Assembly (NCBI RefSeq): GCF_900240385.1
Contig: NZ_OEQH01000005.1
Location: forward strand, 62,001-126,000
Reading direction: 5' to 3'
DNA length: 64,000 nt
Source of the DNA: Clostridium minihomine
GTDB lineage: Bacteria > Bacillota > Clostridia > Oscillospirales > Acutalibacteraceae
This document shows positions 34,510-43,683 of this stretch, in pieces. The position numbers were made by a program, and so were the translations under genes. Numbering within the stretch: the first letter of the stretch is position 1; every line of letters begins with the position of its first letter. A model generated the notes under the pieces. The model saw only the letters and a list, made by a program, of their open reading frames with translations, did no database searches and was not told where the DNA came from.

Positions 34510-35043
34510 ATGAACATTTGGCATGAGATGAATCCGGCGCGGGTTTCCGCCTCGCACTTTGACGCAGTGGTGGAAATACCACGCGGCAGTAAGTCGAAAT
34601 ATGAGCTTGATAAGGAAACGGGATTTTTAAGGCTAGACCGTGTTTTATACACGTCTACACATTATCCCGCCAACTATGGCTTTATTCCCCGAACATTGGC
34701 GGAAGACAATGATCCGCTGGATGTTCTCGTTTTGAGCGATGAAACTTTTACGCCTTTGTCGATTATCCCCTGTTACCCCATCGGTGTTATCAGAATGATC
34801 GATGGAAATCAACGGGACGAAAAAATCATAGCTGTTGCGCAGGGGGACCCAAACTATAACGGCTATCAATCGATTCAGGATTTGCCGCAGCACATCTTCA
34901 ACGAGATGTCGCACTTCTTTTCCGTTTACAAACAGCTTGAAGGGAAGCAGAGCATCGTGGAAAGCCTTGGAGACGCGGAGGAAGCCCGTACTGTCATCGA
35001 GGCTGCCATAACACTATACAGAAAAACTTTTGATAAGGAGTGA
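34510..35043 (+). CDS. ppa: Inorganic pyrophosphatase (soluble family I)
   Basis: A 177-residue enzyme that hydrolyses pyrophosphate to two phosphates. Family I motifs are visible: EIPRGSKSKYELDKETG, YPANYGFIPRTLAEDNDPLDVLV with the metal-binding aspartates, and a C-terminal helical region. ATG 34510 is chosen for the GGAGGG upstream; it follows the riboswitch terminator directly. Fluoride inhibits this enzyme class, so induction by fluoride replaces inhibited activity. First gene of a three-gene operon. Confidence 0.95.
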   Translation: MNIWHEMNPARVSASHFDAVVEIPRGSKSKYELDKETGFLRLDRVLYTSTHYPANYGFIPRTLAEDNDPLDVLVLSDETFTPLSIIPCYPIGVIRMIDGNQRDEKIIAVAQGDPNYNGYQSIQDLPQHIFNEMSHFFSVYKQLEGKQSIVESLGDAEEARTVIEAAITLYRKTFDKE

Positions 35044-35047
35044 GCGC

Positions 35048-35740
35048 ATGATTTATTCAGCAGAAGTAGAAAATATGTGTCCGGTTGCCCAGGGTGCATA
35101 TCATGGCCCGGCCCCGATACCCCAAGAGGGCAAATGGGTGCAGGCCAAGGAAATCAAGGACATATCTGGTTTGACGCATGGTGTCGGCTGGTGTGCACCG
35201 CAACAGGGTGCCTGTAAACTGACCCTGAATGTTAAGGATGGCATGATTGAAGAAACTTTGATAGAAACAATCGGCTGTACCGGCATGACCCATTCCGCTG
35301 CAATGGCCTCTGAGATTCTGCCGGGCAAAACAATTCTGGAGGCCCTAAACACCGATTTGGTTTGTGATGCCATCAACGTTGCTATGCGTGAACTGTTTTT
35401 GCAGATTGTTTACGGACGCAGCCAAACAGCTTTTTCAGAGGAAGGATTGCCCATCGGCGCAAGCCTTGAGGACTTGGGAAAAGGAATGAGAAGCCAAATC
35501 GGTACAATGTTCAGCACAAAGGCCAAGGGAGCCCGCTATCTTGAGTTGACCGAGGGCTATATTAACCGGATCGCTTTGGATGAAGAGGATGAGATCATCG
35601 GGTATGAGTTTATCGGTTTAGGAAAGATGATGGACTTTATTAAAAAAGGCGAAGACGCAAACACTGCGCTGGAAAAGGCAAAGGGCACATATGGCCGCTT
35701 CTCTGAAGCCGCAAAATACATTGACCCGCGCCACGAATAA
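35048..35740 (+). CDS. NifU/IscU-like iron-sulfur scaffold protein
   Basis: A 230-residue protein with a NifU N-terminal-like fold. Cysteines sit in VGWCAPQQGACKL and in ETIGCTGMTHSAAMASEILPGKTILEALN, the latter matching the conserved IscU/NifU GC..S.A.AS segment. The C-terminal half (LTEGYINRIALDEEDEIIGYEFIGLG) is additional. AAGGAGTGAGCGC precedes ATG 35048, so the start lies four bases past the ppa stop. It always seems to pair with the GGGtGRT protein that follows. A role in fluoride tolerance is inferred only from the riboswitch. Confidence 0.85.
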   Translation: MIYSAEVENMCPVAQGAYHGPAPIPQEGKWVQAKEIKDISGLTHGVGWCAPQQGACKLTLNVKDGMIEETLIETIGCTGMTHSAAMASEILPGKTILEALNTDLVCDAINVAMRELFLQIVYGRSQTAFSEEGLPIGASLEDLGKGMRSQIGTMFSTKAKGARYLELTEGYINRIALDEEDEIIGYEFIGLGKMMDFIKKGEDANTALEKAKGTYGRFSEAAKYIDPRHE

Positions 35741-35752
35741 GGAGGGATAGAT

Positions 35753-36766
35753 ATGGCATTGTTTGAAAGCTATGAGCGCCGCATCAATAAAATCAACGGC
35801 GTATTGAACGAATATGGTATTGCTACCATCGAGGAGGCCAAAGACATCTGTAATCAAGCCGGTGTTTCTCCTTACGACATTGTGAAATCTGTCCAACCGA
35901 TTGCTTTTGAAAACGCTGGCTGGGCTTATACTGCGGGAGCAGCTATCGCTATTAAAAAGGGTGTCAATTCGGCGGCGGATGCAGCGGAGGCTATCGGCAT
36001 CGGGCTCCAGAGCTTTTGCATCCCCGGCAGCGTAGCCGATGACCGCAAGGTTGGGATAGGACATGGAAATCTGGGAGCAATGCTGCTGCGTGATGAAACA
36101 AAGTGTTTTGCCTTTCTTGCCGGGCACGAAAGTTTTGCAGCCGCCGAAGGTGCTATCGGTATCGTGAAAAATGCAAACAAGGCCCGCAAAGAGCCGCTTC
36201 GTGTTATCCTCAACGGGCTTGGTAAAGATGCGGCGCAGATTATTTCCCGCATCAATGGCTTTACTTATGTACAGACGCAATTCGATTATGCCACCGGCAA
36301 GATCGATATTTTGCGTGAGCATGCCTATTCAAAGGGGGAACGGGCGCTGGTGCGCTGCTACGGTGCGGACGATGTACGCGAGGGTGTAGCCATTATGCAT
36401 CTGGAAGGTGTGGACGTATCGATTACCGGCAATTCTACAAACCCCACCCGCTTTCAACACCCCGTAGCCGGAACCTATAAAAAAGAGTGTATCGAGCAGG
36501 GTAAGAAATATTTTTCCGTGGCCTCTGGCGGCGGCACGGGCCGCACGCTGCACCCGGACAACATGGCGGCAGGCCCTGCATCTTACGGTATGACCGACAC
36601 TATGGGGCGCATGCATTCAGACGCGCAGTTTGCAGGTTCCAGTTCCGTTCCGGCACACGTTGAAATGATGGGCTTTCTTGGCATGGGCAACAATCCCATG
36701 GTCGGGGCAACCGTCGCCGTGGCAGTAGCCGTTGCAGAAGCGCTAAAGAATGGAACATCTTTGTAA
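35753..36766 (+). CDS. GGGtGRT family protein
   Basis: A 337-residue protein named for its motif, here SGGGTGRTLHPDNMAAGPAS. Other visible segments are AGAAIAIKKGV, SFCIPGSVADDRKVGIGHGNLGAMLLRD and a C-terminal alanine/valine-rich helix. No catalytic mechanism is known to me. It is the last gene of the fluoride-riboswitch operon, 12 bp after the scaffold gene with AAGGAGGG upstream. Frame intact. Confidence 0.9.
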   Translation: MALFESYERRINKINGVLNEYGIATIEEAKDICNQAGVSPYDIVKSVQPIAFENAGWAYTAGAAIAIKKGVNSAADAAEAIGIGLQSFCIPGSVADDRKVGIGHGNLGAMLLRDETKCFAFLAGHESFAAAEGAIGIVKNANKARKEPLRVILNGLGKDAAQIISRINGFTYVQTQFDYATGKIDILREHAYSKGERALVRCYGADDVREGVAIMHLEGVDVSITGNSTNPTRFQHPVAGTYKKECIEQGKKYFSVASGGGTGRTLHPDNMAAGPASYGMTDTMGRMHSDAQFAGSSSVPAHVEMMGFLGMGNNPMVGATVAVAVAVAEALKNGTSL

Positions 36767-36904
36767 ACGGTTGATTGGTTGACACGGGTGGAATGCTTAA
36801 AACGGTTTGTCGCTCTCGGTTCGGCTTGTCCAAGATGGTTTATGACCTTGGACAATAAGGAATACAATACGCTGGATTTTTATTGAATTGTGATATTCAA
36901 ACAG

Positions 36905-36950
36905 AAAAAGCTGTATTATCTGATAACGCATCAGATAATACAGCTTTTTT
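36905..36950. terminator. Bidirectional terminator
   Basis: A 20-bp stem (36905-36924 with 36930-36949; arm AAAAAGCTGTATTATCTGAT). It separates the fluoride operon from the etfA operon read in the opposite direction. Confidence 0.92.
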
Positions 36951-37066
36951 GATTTTTGGCTACAGATTGAAAGGATGAAAACAGCAGCCGAGCATTCCGT
37001 ATGTGAGCAGTCCCATAAATTGTGAATGGGCATGAGCTGTTTTTTACCACATATGAAATCTGAATA

Positions 37067-38053
37067 TCAGAAAGAATTTCGATGCTGGATAATCTCTTCT
37101 GTAAGAGCAGGAACCACTTCAAACAGATCGCCCACAATGCAATAATCGGAATATTGAAAAATACTGGCATTGGGATCCGTATTAATGGCCACAATGGTGC
37201 CGGAGCCCAACATCCCGGTTAGATGCTGAATGGCTCCTGAGATGCCGCAGGCAATATAAAGTTTTGGGGAAACAATATGGCCGGTTTGCCCCACCTGATG
37301 AATGCCGGAGATCCATCCCCGGTCAACAGCAGTGCGGGAAGCCCCCACTGCTCCGCCCAAAGCGGCGGCTAATTCTTTTAGCGGGGCGAACCCATCCGGC
37401 CCGCCAACGCCTTTGCCGCCGGATACAATAATATCCGCATTTTCTAAATCGATTCCATCCTCAGTCAGTTTTTGCATCAGCTCCAGTACGCGAACGCGGG
37501 CAGAGCCGCTTTGAGTGGGAGTGAAACGGCTGATTGAAGCGGGAAAAGTATTTTCTAAGCGTTGTTTCTTCTTCCATATACCGGGTCGAATTGTCCCGAT
37601 TTGCGGGCGAAGAACCGGGCAGGTGATGTCACACATGCAGTTTTCACCCGGAATCGGGCGGGTCCAAACCAGGCAGTCAGTCTTCTCATCTAAGACAAAG
37701 CCGGAACAGTTGGAAACAAAACCGGTGTTGAGCCGGGCGGCGGATTGAGAAAGCCATTCCTGAACATCATCGCAGGCCGCGGCCAGAATCGCCCAGGGAC
37801 GTTCCTGTTCTGCCAGATCTGCCAAAGCTTTGGACGGATCAGGGGGATTAAAATCCGCCAACAACAGCCGATCTGCACCATAGGCCCCCGCCGTGTTAGC
37901 CGCTTGTTCCGCATCACCGGAAAAAGCCACGGCAGTTAAAGTGGCTTTCAGCGAATCTGCTATGGTTCGGCAAGGATTGAGCAAAGCAAGAGAAGCTTCA
38001 CTGAATCCTTCGGTTTTTCCCGGTTCCATTAAAACCCAAATCTCTTTTTTCAT
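37067..38053 (-). CDS. etfA: Electron transfer flavoprotein alpha subunit (copy 1)
   Basis: A 328-residue EtfA. The C-terminal FAD domain shows VSGGKGVGGPDGFAPLKELAAALGGAVGASRTAVDRGWI, HQVGQTGHIVSPKLYIACGISGAIQH and AINTDPNASIFQYSDYCIVGD. The N-terminal domain is more divergent. With EtfB it shuttles electrons to or from acyl-CoA dehydrogenases. It is the last gene of a MarR-EtfB-EtfA operon. This pair is clearly less like the second EtfBA pair at 48-50 kb than expected for a recent duplication. Confidence 0.93.
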   Translation of the reverse strand: MKKEIWVLMEPGKTEGFSEASLALLNPCRTIADSLKATLTAVAFSGDAEQAANTAGAYGADRLLLADFNPPDPSKALADLAEQERPWAILAAACDDVQEWLSQSAARLNTGFVSNCSGFVLDEKTDCLVWTRPIPGENCMCDITCPVLRPQIGTIRPGIWKKKQRLENTFPASISRFTPTQSGSARVRVLELMQKLTEDGIDLENADIIVSGGKGVGGPDGFAPLKELAAALGGAVGASRTAVDRGWISGIHQVGQTGHIVSPKLYIACGISGAIQHLTGMLGSGTIVAINTDPNASIFQYSDYCIVGDLFEVVPALTEEIIQHRNSF

Positions 38054-38065
38054 TTGATCATATCC

Positions 38066-38854
38066 TCATATCACACCGGCCGTGCTCAAAAGCTGGTATA
38101 GTTTTTGAGCAGATGCTTTCCCTTCTTTTTCTCGAATCATCAATCCGCCTGCCTTTTGAGCTTCAAAGCATTTGGTTTGCATCGTCAGAGCGGGAACGGG
38201 AAGAATCGGCATTTCGAGGGTGGGAATGATAGCTTGGCTGGCCGTGATACTGCTTTTTACAGTAGGGAGCCTGGGGCTCCAAACCGGCTTGGTAAAGGCG
38301 GCAACACAGGGCAGCTCTGCTTCTACGATTCGAATGCCTTGCCATGTTTTCTGTTTGATCCGCAAAGTTTTGTCGGCAGATTCTGCTTCCAGGCTATGGC
38401 ACACCACGGGCAGATGTAACAACTGGGCCAATTGGGGGGCCACTTGGGCAGACTGGCTGTCAGTGGATTGCTGCCCGCAAAAAATCAGATCGACTGTTCC
38501 CAATTTTGCCTCCAGCATTTGAATCGCCTGAGCCAACAGGCGGCTCACCGACAAAGGATCTAAAAAATCCGGATTCGGCACCACAGCAAGAAAAGCCTCG
38601 TCAGCGGCAATGGCCAAAGCTTGGCGCAAAGCCTCGTCTTCTTGAGTTCGGCCTAAAGACAAGGCGGTAATGTGTATGTCTGGATTTTTGTCTCGCAGGC
38701 GTGCGGCTGCTTCCAGAGCATAGCTGTCAAAAGAGTTAAGGTGAACCGAAGGGGCGTCGGCGGAAGAACTGGAAAATTCCGGCCGCTTTGCGCCCAAATC
38801 AGTTACTTGTTTTACACAGACGAGAATATTTAGGGTTCGTCCGTCGTGTCGCAT
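38066..38854 (-). CDS. etfB: Electron transfer flavoprotein beta subunit (copy 1)
   Basis: A 262-residue EtfB: ILVCVKQVTD near the N-terminus, HLNSFDSYALEAAARLRD, DLIFCGQQSTDSQSAQVAPQLAQLLHLP and the partner-binding region. The start is ATG 38854 with GAGGAG upstream, inside the last 25 bp of the marR gene. It has more substitutions in the nucleotide-binding loops than copy 2, so whether it bifurcates electrons cannot be judged by eye. Confidence 0.9.
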   Translation of the reverse strand: MRHDGRTLNILVCVKQVTDLGAKRPEFSSSSADAPSVHLNSFDSYALEAAARLRDKNPDIHITALSLGRTQEDEALRQALAIAADEAFLAVVPNPDFLDPLSVSRLLAQAIQMLEAKLGTVDLIFCGQQSTDSQSAQVAPQLAQLLHLPVVCHSLEAESADKTLRIKQKTWQGIRIVEAELPCVAAFTKPVWSPRLPTVKSSITASQAIIPTLEMPILPVPALTMQTKCFEAQKAGGLMIREKEGKASAQKLYQLLSTAGVI

Positions 38855-39285
38855 AAGGCAGACTCCTCATCTTCTATCCGACCAATTCGGCACAGAGCCT
38901 TCATTAAAATCTCTTTTTCTTCCGGTGTGAAGTCTTGCAAAATTTCAATATTTAGTTCTTCTACTGTTTTCAGCACGTTGTCTTTGATGGCTTGTGCCTC
39001 TGGCAAAGCTACCACCTGAATGCTTCGGCGATTATTGGGATCCACCACCCGGTCAATAAGTCCCCGGCGCTGCATTCGATCCAGAACACCGGAAACCGTA
39101 GAGTTTTCTAACCGAAGATAGCGGGCAATTTCTTTGGGGGTGGTCGGGCCGTTTTCCCACAAACAGTTCAGAACTCCATACTGTCCCGGCGTAATCCCAT
39201 AAGGAGACAGGCGGGTAAAAAAGTTTTGAAATACTTCGTGCTGCGATATGGTCAATAAATAATTAATACAGTTGCTAAACTTCAT
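38830..39285 (-). CDS. MarR family transcriptional regulator
   Basis: A 151-residue winged-helix regulator: GITPGQYGVLNCLWENGPTT, PKEIARYLRLENSTVSGVLD (recognition helix) and the DPNNRRSIQV wing. First gene of the operon with etfBA and probably its repressor, perhaps responding to an acyl-CoA or phenolic acid. Two ACATGTCC words lie in its leader. Confidence 0.9.
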   Translation of the reverse strand: MKFSNCINYLLTISQHEVFQNFFTRLSPYGITPGQYGVLNCLWENGPTTPKEIARYLRLENSTVSGVLDRMQRRGLIDRVVDPNNRRSIQVVALPEAQAIKDNVLKTVEELNIEILQDFTPEEKEILMKALCRIGRIEDEESALCDTTDEP

Positions 39286-39415
39286 GGTAACTACATGTCC
39301 TCCTGTTTTCAGGCGGTTTCTCTAAAAATACCACATCGGAACATGTCCGAAAAGGATTCAAAGTCCGCTCAAAATAAAAAACAAAGCTGTCCAAAAAGAC
39401 GGTTTCATTGAAACC

Positions 39416-39444
39416 AGTATACCGTTTTACAGGCACTATTTCAA
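39416..39444 (-). promoter_or_regulatory. Promoter of the marR-etfBA operon
   Basis: On the minus strand TTGAAA (39439-39444), 17-bp spacer and TATACT (39416-39421). Downstream, ACATGTCC occurs twice (about 39293 and 39341), possible regulator contacts. Confidence 0.7.
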
Positions 39445-39525
39445 CTTGTTTTGTCATAATATTCCGGAATCCAAAAAAATAGTAAGAAAGGGAGAAAAAC
39501 GGTTTTTTAGACAGCTAAAAAACAA

Positions 39526-39560
39526 TATTTCCGGCATTTTTCAATGCCGGAAATAAAAGA
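39526..39560. terminator. Terminator of the acyl-CoA dehydrogenase gene
   Basis: A 13-bp stem (TATTTCCGGCATT, 39526-39538, with 39543-39555), T-rich on the minus-strand 3' side. Confidence 0.88.
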
Positions 39561-39607
39561 CGATGATAACAGGAGATACCGAAATGGAAATATGGACAGT
39601 TCTGATG

Positions 39608-40750
39608 TTAGCGGAAAATCTGGCCGCTGATCACCAAACGCTGAATCTCGTTGGTACCTTCATAAATCTGAGTGATTTTTGCGTCGCGCATCATGCGCTC
39701 CACTTCATATTCACGCATATAGCCGTTACCGCCCAGCATCTGAACTGCTTCGGTGGTAACTTCCATGGCAACATCGGTGGCGGTCATTTTTGCCATCGCA
39801 GCATCCACAGAGAAGCGTCCGCCTTCATCGTGAACCAAAGCAGCCCGATAAACCAGCAGTCTTGCGGCTTCAATTTTGGTGTAAAGCTCCGCCATCTTAA
39901 AGGCCAAATACTGTTGTTTGTTCAGGCTCTTGCCAAACTGCTCGCGCTCCATCATGTATTTGCGTGCGATTTCAAAAGCGCCTTCGGCAATTCCCAAACC
40001 TTGAGCTGCGACACCAATACGTCCGCAATCCAGAGTTTTCATGGCCAGTTTAAAGCCTTCGCCGGGTTGTGCCAGCATATATTCGGCCGGTACACGGACA
40101 TTGTCCAGCACAATATCAGAAACCTGTGCAGAGCGAATGCCCATCTTGTTTTCAATATGTCCAATAGAAACACCGGGGGTGCTGCGCGGTACTGCAAAAC
40201 AGGTCATGCTTTTGGTTCCGATTGAGGGATCGGTCAAGCAGTAAATAACATAGTAGTCAGCCAGCGGGCCGTTGGTGTTAAAGCATTTGGCGCCGTTAAT
40301 AATGTAGCTGTCGCCGTCTTTTGTGGCGATGGTTGTTTGCCCCGCGGCATCAGAGCCTGCGCTGTGTTCGGTCAGGCCGAACCCGCCTAAGTGCTTCCCG
40401 GAAAGAACCGGCTCCATAAACTTTTTCTTAATGTTTTCCGGTGCGGAGGAATTAAAAATGGTGCCGCAATAGAGCGAGGTGGCTACCGAGAAGGAAATAC
40501 CCAAAGAAGCGTCTATCTTAGAAATTTCTTCCACAGCAAGGGCATATTCCAAATAGCCCATGCCCTGGCCGCCAAGTGCTTCGGGATAGGGCAAGCCAAT
40601 GAATCCCAAACTGCCCATTTTATTGAACAGGCTTACATCGTATGTCGATGTTTCATCCCGTTCAATCGCACCCGGTTTTACATTTTTCTCTGCAAATTCT
40701 CGGGCAAGAGTTTGAATGCGCTTTTGTTGATCGTTAAGTGTAAGGTTCAT
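39608..40750 (-). CDS. Acyl-CoA dehydrogenase (copy 1, short-chain/butyryl type)
   Basis: A 380-residue FAD enzyme. Visible are FGLTEHSAGSDAAGQ (FAD/substrate binding), MGIRSAQVSDIVLDNVRVP, the R..FGK segment EREQFGKSLNKQQ and the catalytic glutamate E364 in YEGTNEIQR. It interconverts acyl-CoA and enoyl-CoA with Etf as electron partner; chain length is not readable by eye. Single-gene unit, divergent from the crotonase operon and next to etfBA copy 1. Confidence 0.93.
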   Translation of the reverse strand: MNLTLNDQQKRIQTLAREFAEKNVKPGAIERDETSTYDVSLFNKMGSLGFIGLPYPEALGGQGMGYLEYALAVEEISKIDASLGISFSVATSLYCGTIFNSSAPENIKKKFMEPVLSGKHLGGFGLTEHSAGSDAAGQTTIATKDGDSYIINGAKCFNTNGPLADYYVIYCLTDPSIGTKSMTCFAVPRSTPGVSIGHIENKMGIRSAQVSDIVLDNVRVPAEYMLAQPGEGFKLAMKTLDCGRIGVAAQGLGIAEGAFEIARKYMMEREQFGKSLNKQQYLAFKMAELYTKIEAARLLVYRAALVHDEGGRFSVDAAMAKMTATDVAMEVTTEAVQMLGGNGYMREYEVERMMRDAKITQIYEGTNEIQRLVISGQIFR

Positions 40751-41044
40751 AATCTTACTTCCTTTCTATCCTTTCTGGATCGACCAAATAGTTCCTCATG
40801 CAAATACTTCGGGATAAGAACTGTTTACACTGCAAACTTAACATAAATATTGCCCGGTGTCAATGGATTTTTTGAAAAATCAAACAAAATCAAAATTGAA
40901 AAACTTGAAATTTTGTGGCTGCTATGGTTTCAATGGCAGTCACAAATTTTTTAAATTCAATCTGTGCTTGTGTTTTCAGCGACAGACTTCGTGTTTTTCT
41001 TGATTTTTATTTGCATTACGAAATATTCTACATAAAAATTGTTC
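40751..41044. other. Divergent promoter region between the acyl-CoA dehydrogenase and the crotonase
   Basis: AT-rich. On the minus strand a TTGACA (40858-40863) with a weak TAAGTT 17 bp downstream may drive the dehydrogenase gene. Nothing else is evident. Confidence 0.45.
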
Positions 41045-41073
41045 TTGACACAAGTAAATAAATAAGCCATAAT
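41045..41073 (+). promoter_or_regulatory. Promoter of the crotonase gene
   Basis: TTGACA (41045-41050), 17-bp spacer, CATAAT (41068-41073). The word TTGACACAAGTAAATA here resembles TTGACAAGTAAATA at 41942-41955 before the CoA-transferase gene. Confidence 0.72.
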
Positions 41074-41140
41074 AAATCCGAAAGAGAAATGTGTTGTGCA
41101 TATCATCTACAATTATTTTTTATTTAAGGAGGTTTTTGTT

Positions 41141-41920
41141 GTGAGTAACCTGAGTTTGGAAATCGAAAAGGGGATTGCGTTGTTAACCATTAATCGTCCA
41201 AAGGCACTGAATGCACTTAACAGTGAGACTTTGGGTGAGTTAAACGCTTGCTTGGCTGAAATCGAAAAACGTGAAGATGTCAGAGTTGTGATTCTCACAG
41301 GTTCTGGTGAGAAGTCTTTTGTTGCCGGTGCCGATATTTCTGAAATGGTTAACGCGACGCCCTTAGAGGGAAGTGCTATGGGGCTTTTGGCAAAAGAAGC
41401 ATTCAGCCGTTTGGAAGAAATGCCCCAGGTTACCATTGCTGCTGTGAACGGCTATGCTTTGGGCGGAGGCTGCGAAATCGCAATGGCTTGTGACATTCGC
41501 ATTGCTGCCGAAAACGCCAAGTTTGCCCAACCTGAATGCGGACTGGGTATTTTGCCCGGCTTTGGCGGCACTCAGCGTCTTGCTCGTTTGGTGGGAAAAG
41601 GCCGCGCCAAAGAACTTATTTTTACATGCGATATGATTGATGCGCAGGAAGCTTATCGCATTGGCCTTGCCAATAAGGTAGTTCCTCAGGCTGAGCTGAT
41701 GGATTACTGCAAAGCAATGGCCGGCCGCATCCTAAATAATGCTCCTTTGGGAATCTCCCTAGCAAAACAGGCAATCAACACCGGCTATGATACCGATTTA
41801 AACAGCGGACTGAAACTCGAAGCCAATCTTTTTGGTTTGTCTTTCTCCACCGCTGATAAAAAGGAAGGCATGACCGCATTTTTGGAAAAAAGAAAAGAAA
41901 AACACTTTATCGGAAAATAA
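41141..41920 (+). CDS. Enoyl-CoA hydratase/crotonase
   Basis: A 259-residue crotonase: INRPKALNALN, SFVAGADISEM (oxyanion hole), AVNGYALGGGCEIAMACDIRIAAENAKFAQPECGLGILPGFGGTQRL with both catalytic glutamates in their usual places. It hydrates crotonyl-CoA or similar short enoyl-CoA, possibly also acryloyl-CoA. GTG 41141 is the start because AAGGAGG lies 8 nt upstream. It could serve butyrate formation or side reactions of the acrylate pathway. A terminator separates it from the next gene. Confidence 0.92.
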   Translation: MSNLSLEIEKGIALLTINRPKALNALNSETLGELNACLAEIEKREDVRVVILTGSGEKSFVAGADISEMVNATPLEGSAMGLLAKEAFSRLEEMPQVTIAAVNGYALGGGCEIAMACDIRIAAENAKFAQPECGLGILPGFGGTQRLARLVGKGRAKELIFTCDMIDAQEAYRIGLANKVVPQAELMDYCKAMAGRILNNAPLGISLAKQAINTGYDTDLNSGLKLEANLFGLSFSTADKKEGMTAFLEKRKEKHFIGK

Positions 41921-41959
41921 ACAGCAAACACACATAGCAACTTGACAAGTAAATATTGG

Positions 41960-41998
41960 GACATTCCGAAACAACTGGTTTCGGAATGTCTGTTTCTT
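41960..41998 (+). terminator. Terminator or attenuator between crotonase and CoA-transferase genes
   Basis: GACATTCCGAAAC (41960-41972) pairs perfectly with 41978-41990, followed by TGTTTCTTA. Confidence 0.82.
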
Positions 41999-42028
41999 AT
42001 CGGAGTATGAACAGGGAGGGAACATATC

Positions 42029-43570
42029 ATGAAGCCTATTATCACTGCGGCTTGTGCCGCCGGCTGGGTACAGGATGGGGACACGATTACCACCAGCGGC
42101 TTTGTTGCCAGCGTCATGCCTGAAGCGTTGACCCGTGCTCTGGAAAAAAGATTTTTAGAGACCGGTTCACCCAAAAATCTTACTCTTTTTTATGCTGCCG
42201 CTCAAGGAAACCGAGACGGAAGCGGAGCCGACCACTTTGCCCATGAGGGAATGATAAAGCGGGTGATTGGCGGGCACTGGAACATGGTGCCGCGGCTGGG
42301 GGAAATGGTTTTGGCAAACAAAATCGAAGGGTATAACTTCCCGCAGGGCACTCTGTCTCAGTTATACCGCGATATTGCCGGCCACCGCATTGGCACCATT
42401 ACCCATGTGGGACTCAATACTTTTGTGGATCCCCGCCTGGAGGGCGGAAAGCTAAATGACAAAACCAAAGAAGACTTGGTTCAGGTGGTAGAAATTTTAG
42501 GGCAAGAAAAGCTTCTGTACAAGGCCATGCCGCTGCAAATTGGGTTTATCCGCGGAACCTATGCGGATGAAAACGGTAACGTAACAATGGATCATGAAGT
42601 GGCAACCATTGAGGCCACTTCAATTGCACAGGCCGTTCACAACAGCGGCGGTAAAGTGATTGTTCAGGTGAAACGAGTCATAGAAAATGGAACTTTAGAC
42701 CCTAAGATGGTTAAGATCCCTGGAATTTATGTGGATGCTCTTGTAGTTTCTGAGGATCCCACCGATCACGAACAGTGCGTGGGCTGCGATTACGACGGTT
42801 CCATGTGTGGCGAATACCGGGTGCCTTTGAACAGCCTGAATTACCCTTCTATGAGCGCCAAGAAAATCATTGGCCGCCGGGCCGCAATGGAGCTGGTTCC
42901 CAACTCTGTGGTGAATTTGGGGATCGGTATTCCGGAATATATTTCTATGGTGGCAAGTGAAGAAGGAATCGGCGACTATATGACTTTGACTGTAGAATCG
43001 GGCCCTGTAGGCGGCATACCGCAGGGAGGGGCCAGGTTTGGCGGCTCCGTAAACCCCGAAGCAATTTTAGATCAGCCCTATCAGTTCGATTTTTATGATG
43101 GGGGAGGCGTGGATTGTGCTTTTCTGGGGTTGGCGCAAGCAGACCGCTGCGGCAATATCAATGTTTCAAAATTTGGCCCCCGAATTGCCGGCTGCGGTGG
43201 TTTTATCAACATTACTCAAAATGCTAAAAAGGTATTTTTCTGCGGCACCTTCACCGCTGATGGGCTGAAAACCCATGTGGAAAACGGCAAGCTGATTATC
43301 GATCAGGAAGGCCGGTCAAAGAAATTTATCGATCAGGTAGAACAAATTACTTTTTCTGGAACATACGCACAGCGGGTGAATCAGCCCGTTATGTACATTA
43401 CGGAACGCGCTGTGTTTGAACTTCGCTCGGATGGCGTTTATCTGACAGAGGTTGCCCCTGGAATTGATCTGCATACCCAAATCATTGACCTAATGGGCTT
43501 TGAGCCCAAAATAGACCATAGATTAATGGATACCCGTATTTTTTCAGACAGTCTTATGGGGTTGAAATAA
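42029..43570 (+). CDS. Propionate CoA-transferase-like acyl-CoA transferase (copy 1)
   Basis: A 513-residue family I CoA-transferase with alpha and beta parts fused, as in propionate CoA-transferase. The catalytic Glu323 is in TVESGPVGGIPQGG, and GCGGFINITQ and FCGTFTADGL are typical. It would move CoA from propionyl- or acetyl-CoA to lactate. GGGAGGG precedes the ATG. Downstream come lactate permease, lactate dehydrogenase, acyl-CoA dehydrogenase and EtfBA, so a lactate-activating role fits. A paralogue lies at 55565-57133. Confidence 0.88.
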   Translation: MKPIITAACAAGWVQDGDTITTSGFVASVMPEALTRALEKRFLETGSPKNLTLFYAAAQGNRDGSGADHFAHEGMIKRVIGGHWNMVPRLGEMVLANKIEGYNFPQGTLSQLYRDIAGHRIGTITHVGLNTFVDPRLEGGKLNDKTKEDLVQVVEILGQEKLLYKAMPLQIGFIRGTYADENGNVTMDHEVATIEATSIAQAVHNSGGKVIVQVKRVIENGTLDPKMVKIPGIYVDALVVSEDPTDHEQCVGCDYDGSMCGEYRVPLNSLNYPSMSAKKIIGRRAAMELVPNSVVNLGIGIPEYISMVASEEGIGDYMTLTVESGPVGGIPQGGARFGGSVNPEAILDQPYQFDFYDGGGVDCAFLGLAQADRCGNINVSKFGPRIAGCGGFINITQNAKKVFFCGTFTADGLKTHVENGKLIIDQEGRSKKFIDQVEQITFSGTYAQRVNQPVMYITERAVFELRSDGVYLTEVAPGIDLHTQIIDLMGFEPKIDHRLMDTRIFSDSLMGLK

Positions 43571-43683
43571 CCTTTGTTTAAGGCCGCCATCTTCCATTTT
43601 TCAGCCCCGCGGCCTTTTTCCCTTTTGGTCGTTTCAGCTCTCGCAAAAATCTGCCTGAAAGAGAATTTGCGAGGAGGGTGAAT

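Noticed and set aside
39293-39348. ACATGTCC words as a MarR operator
   Set aside because: Only two short copies 48 bp apart and not clearly palindromic as a pair; too weak to call.
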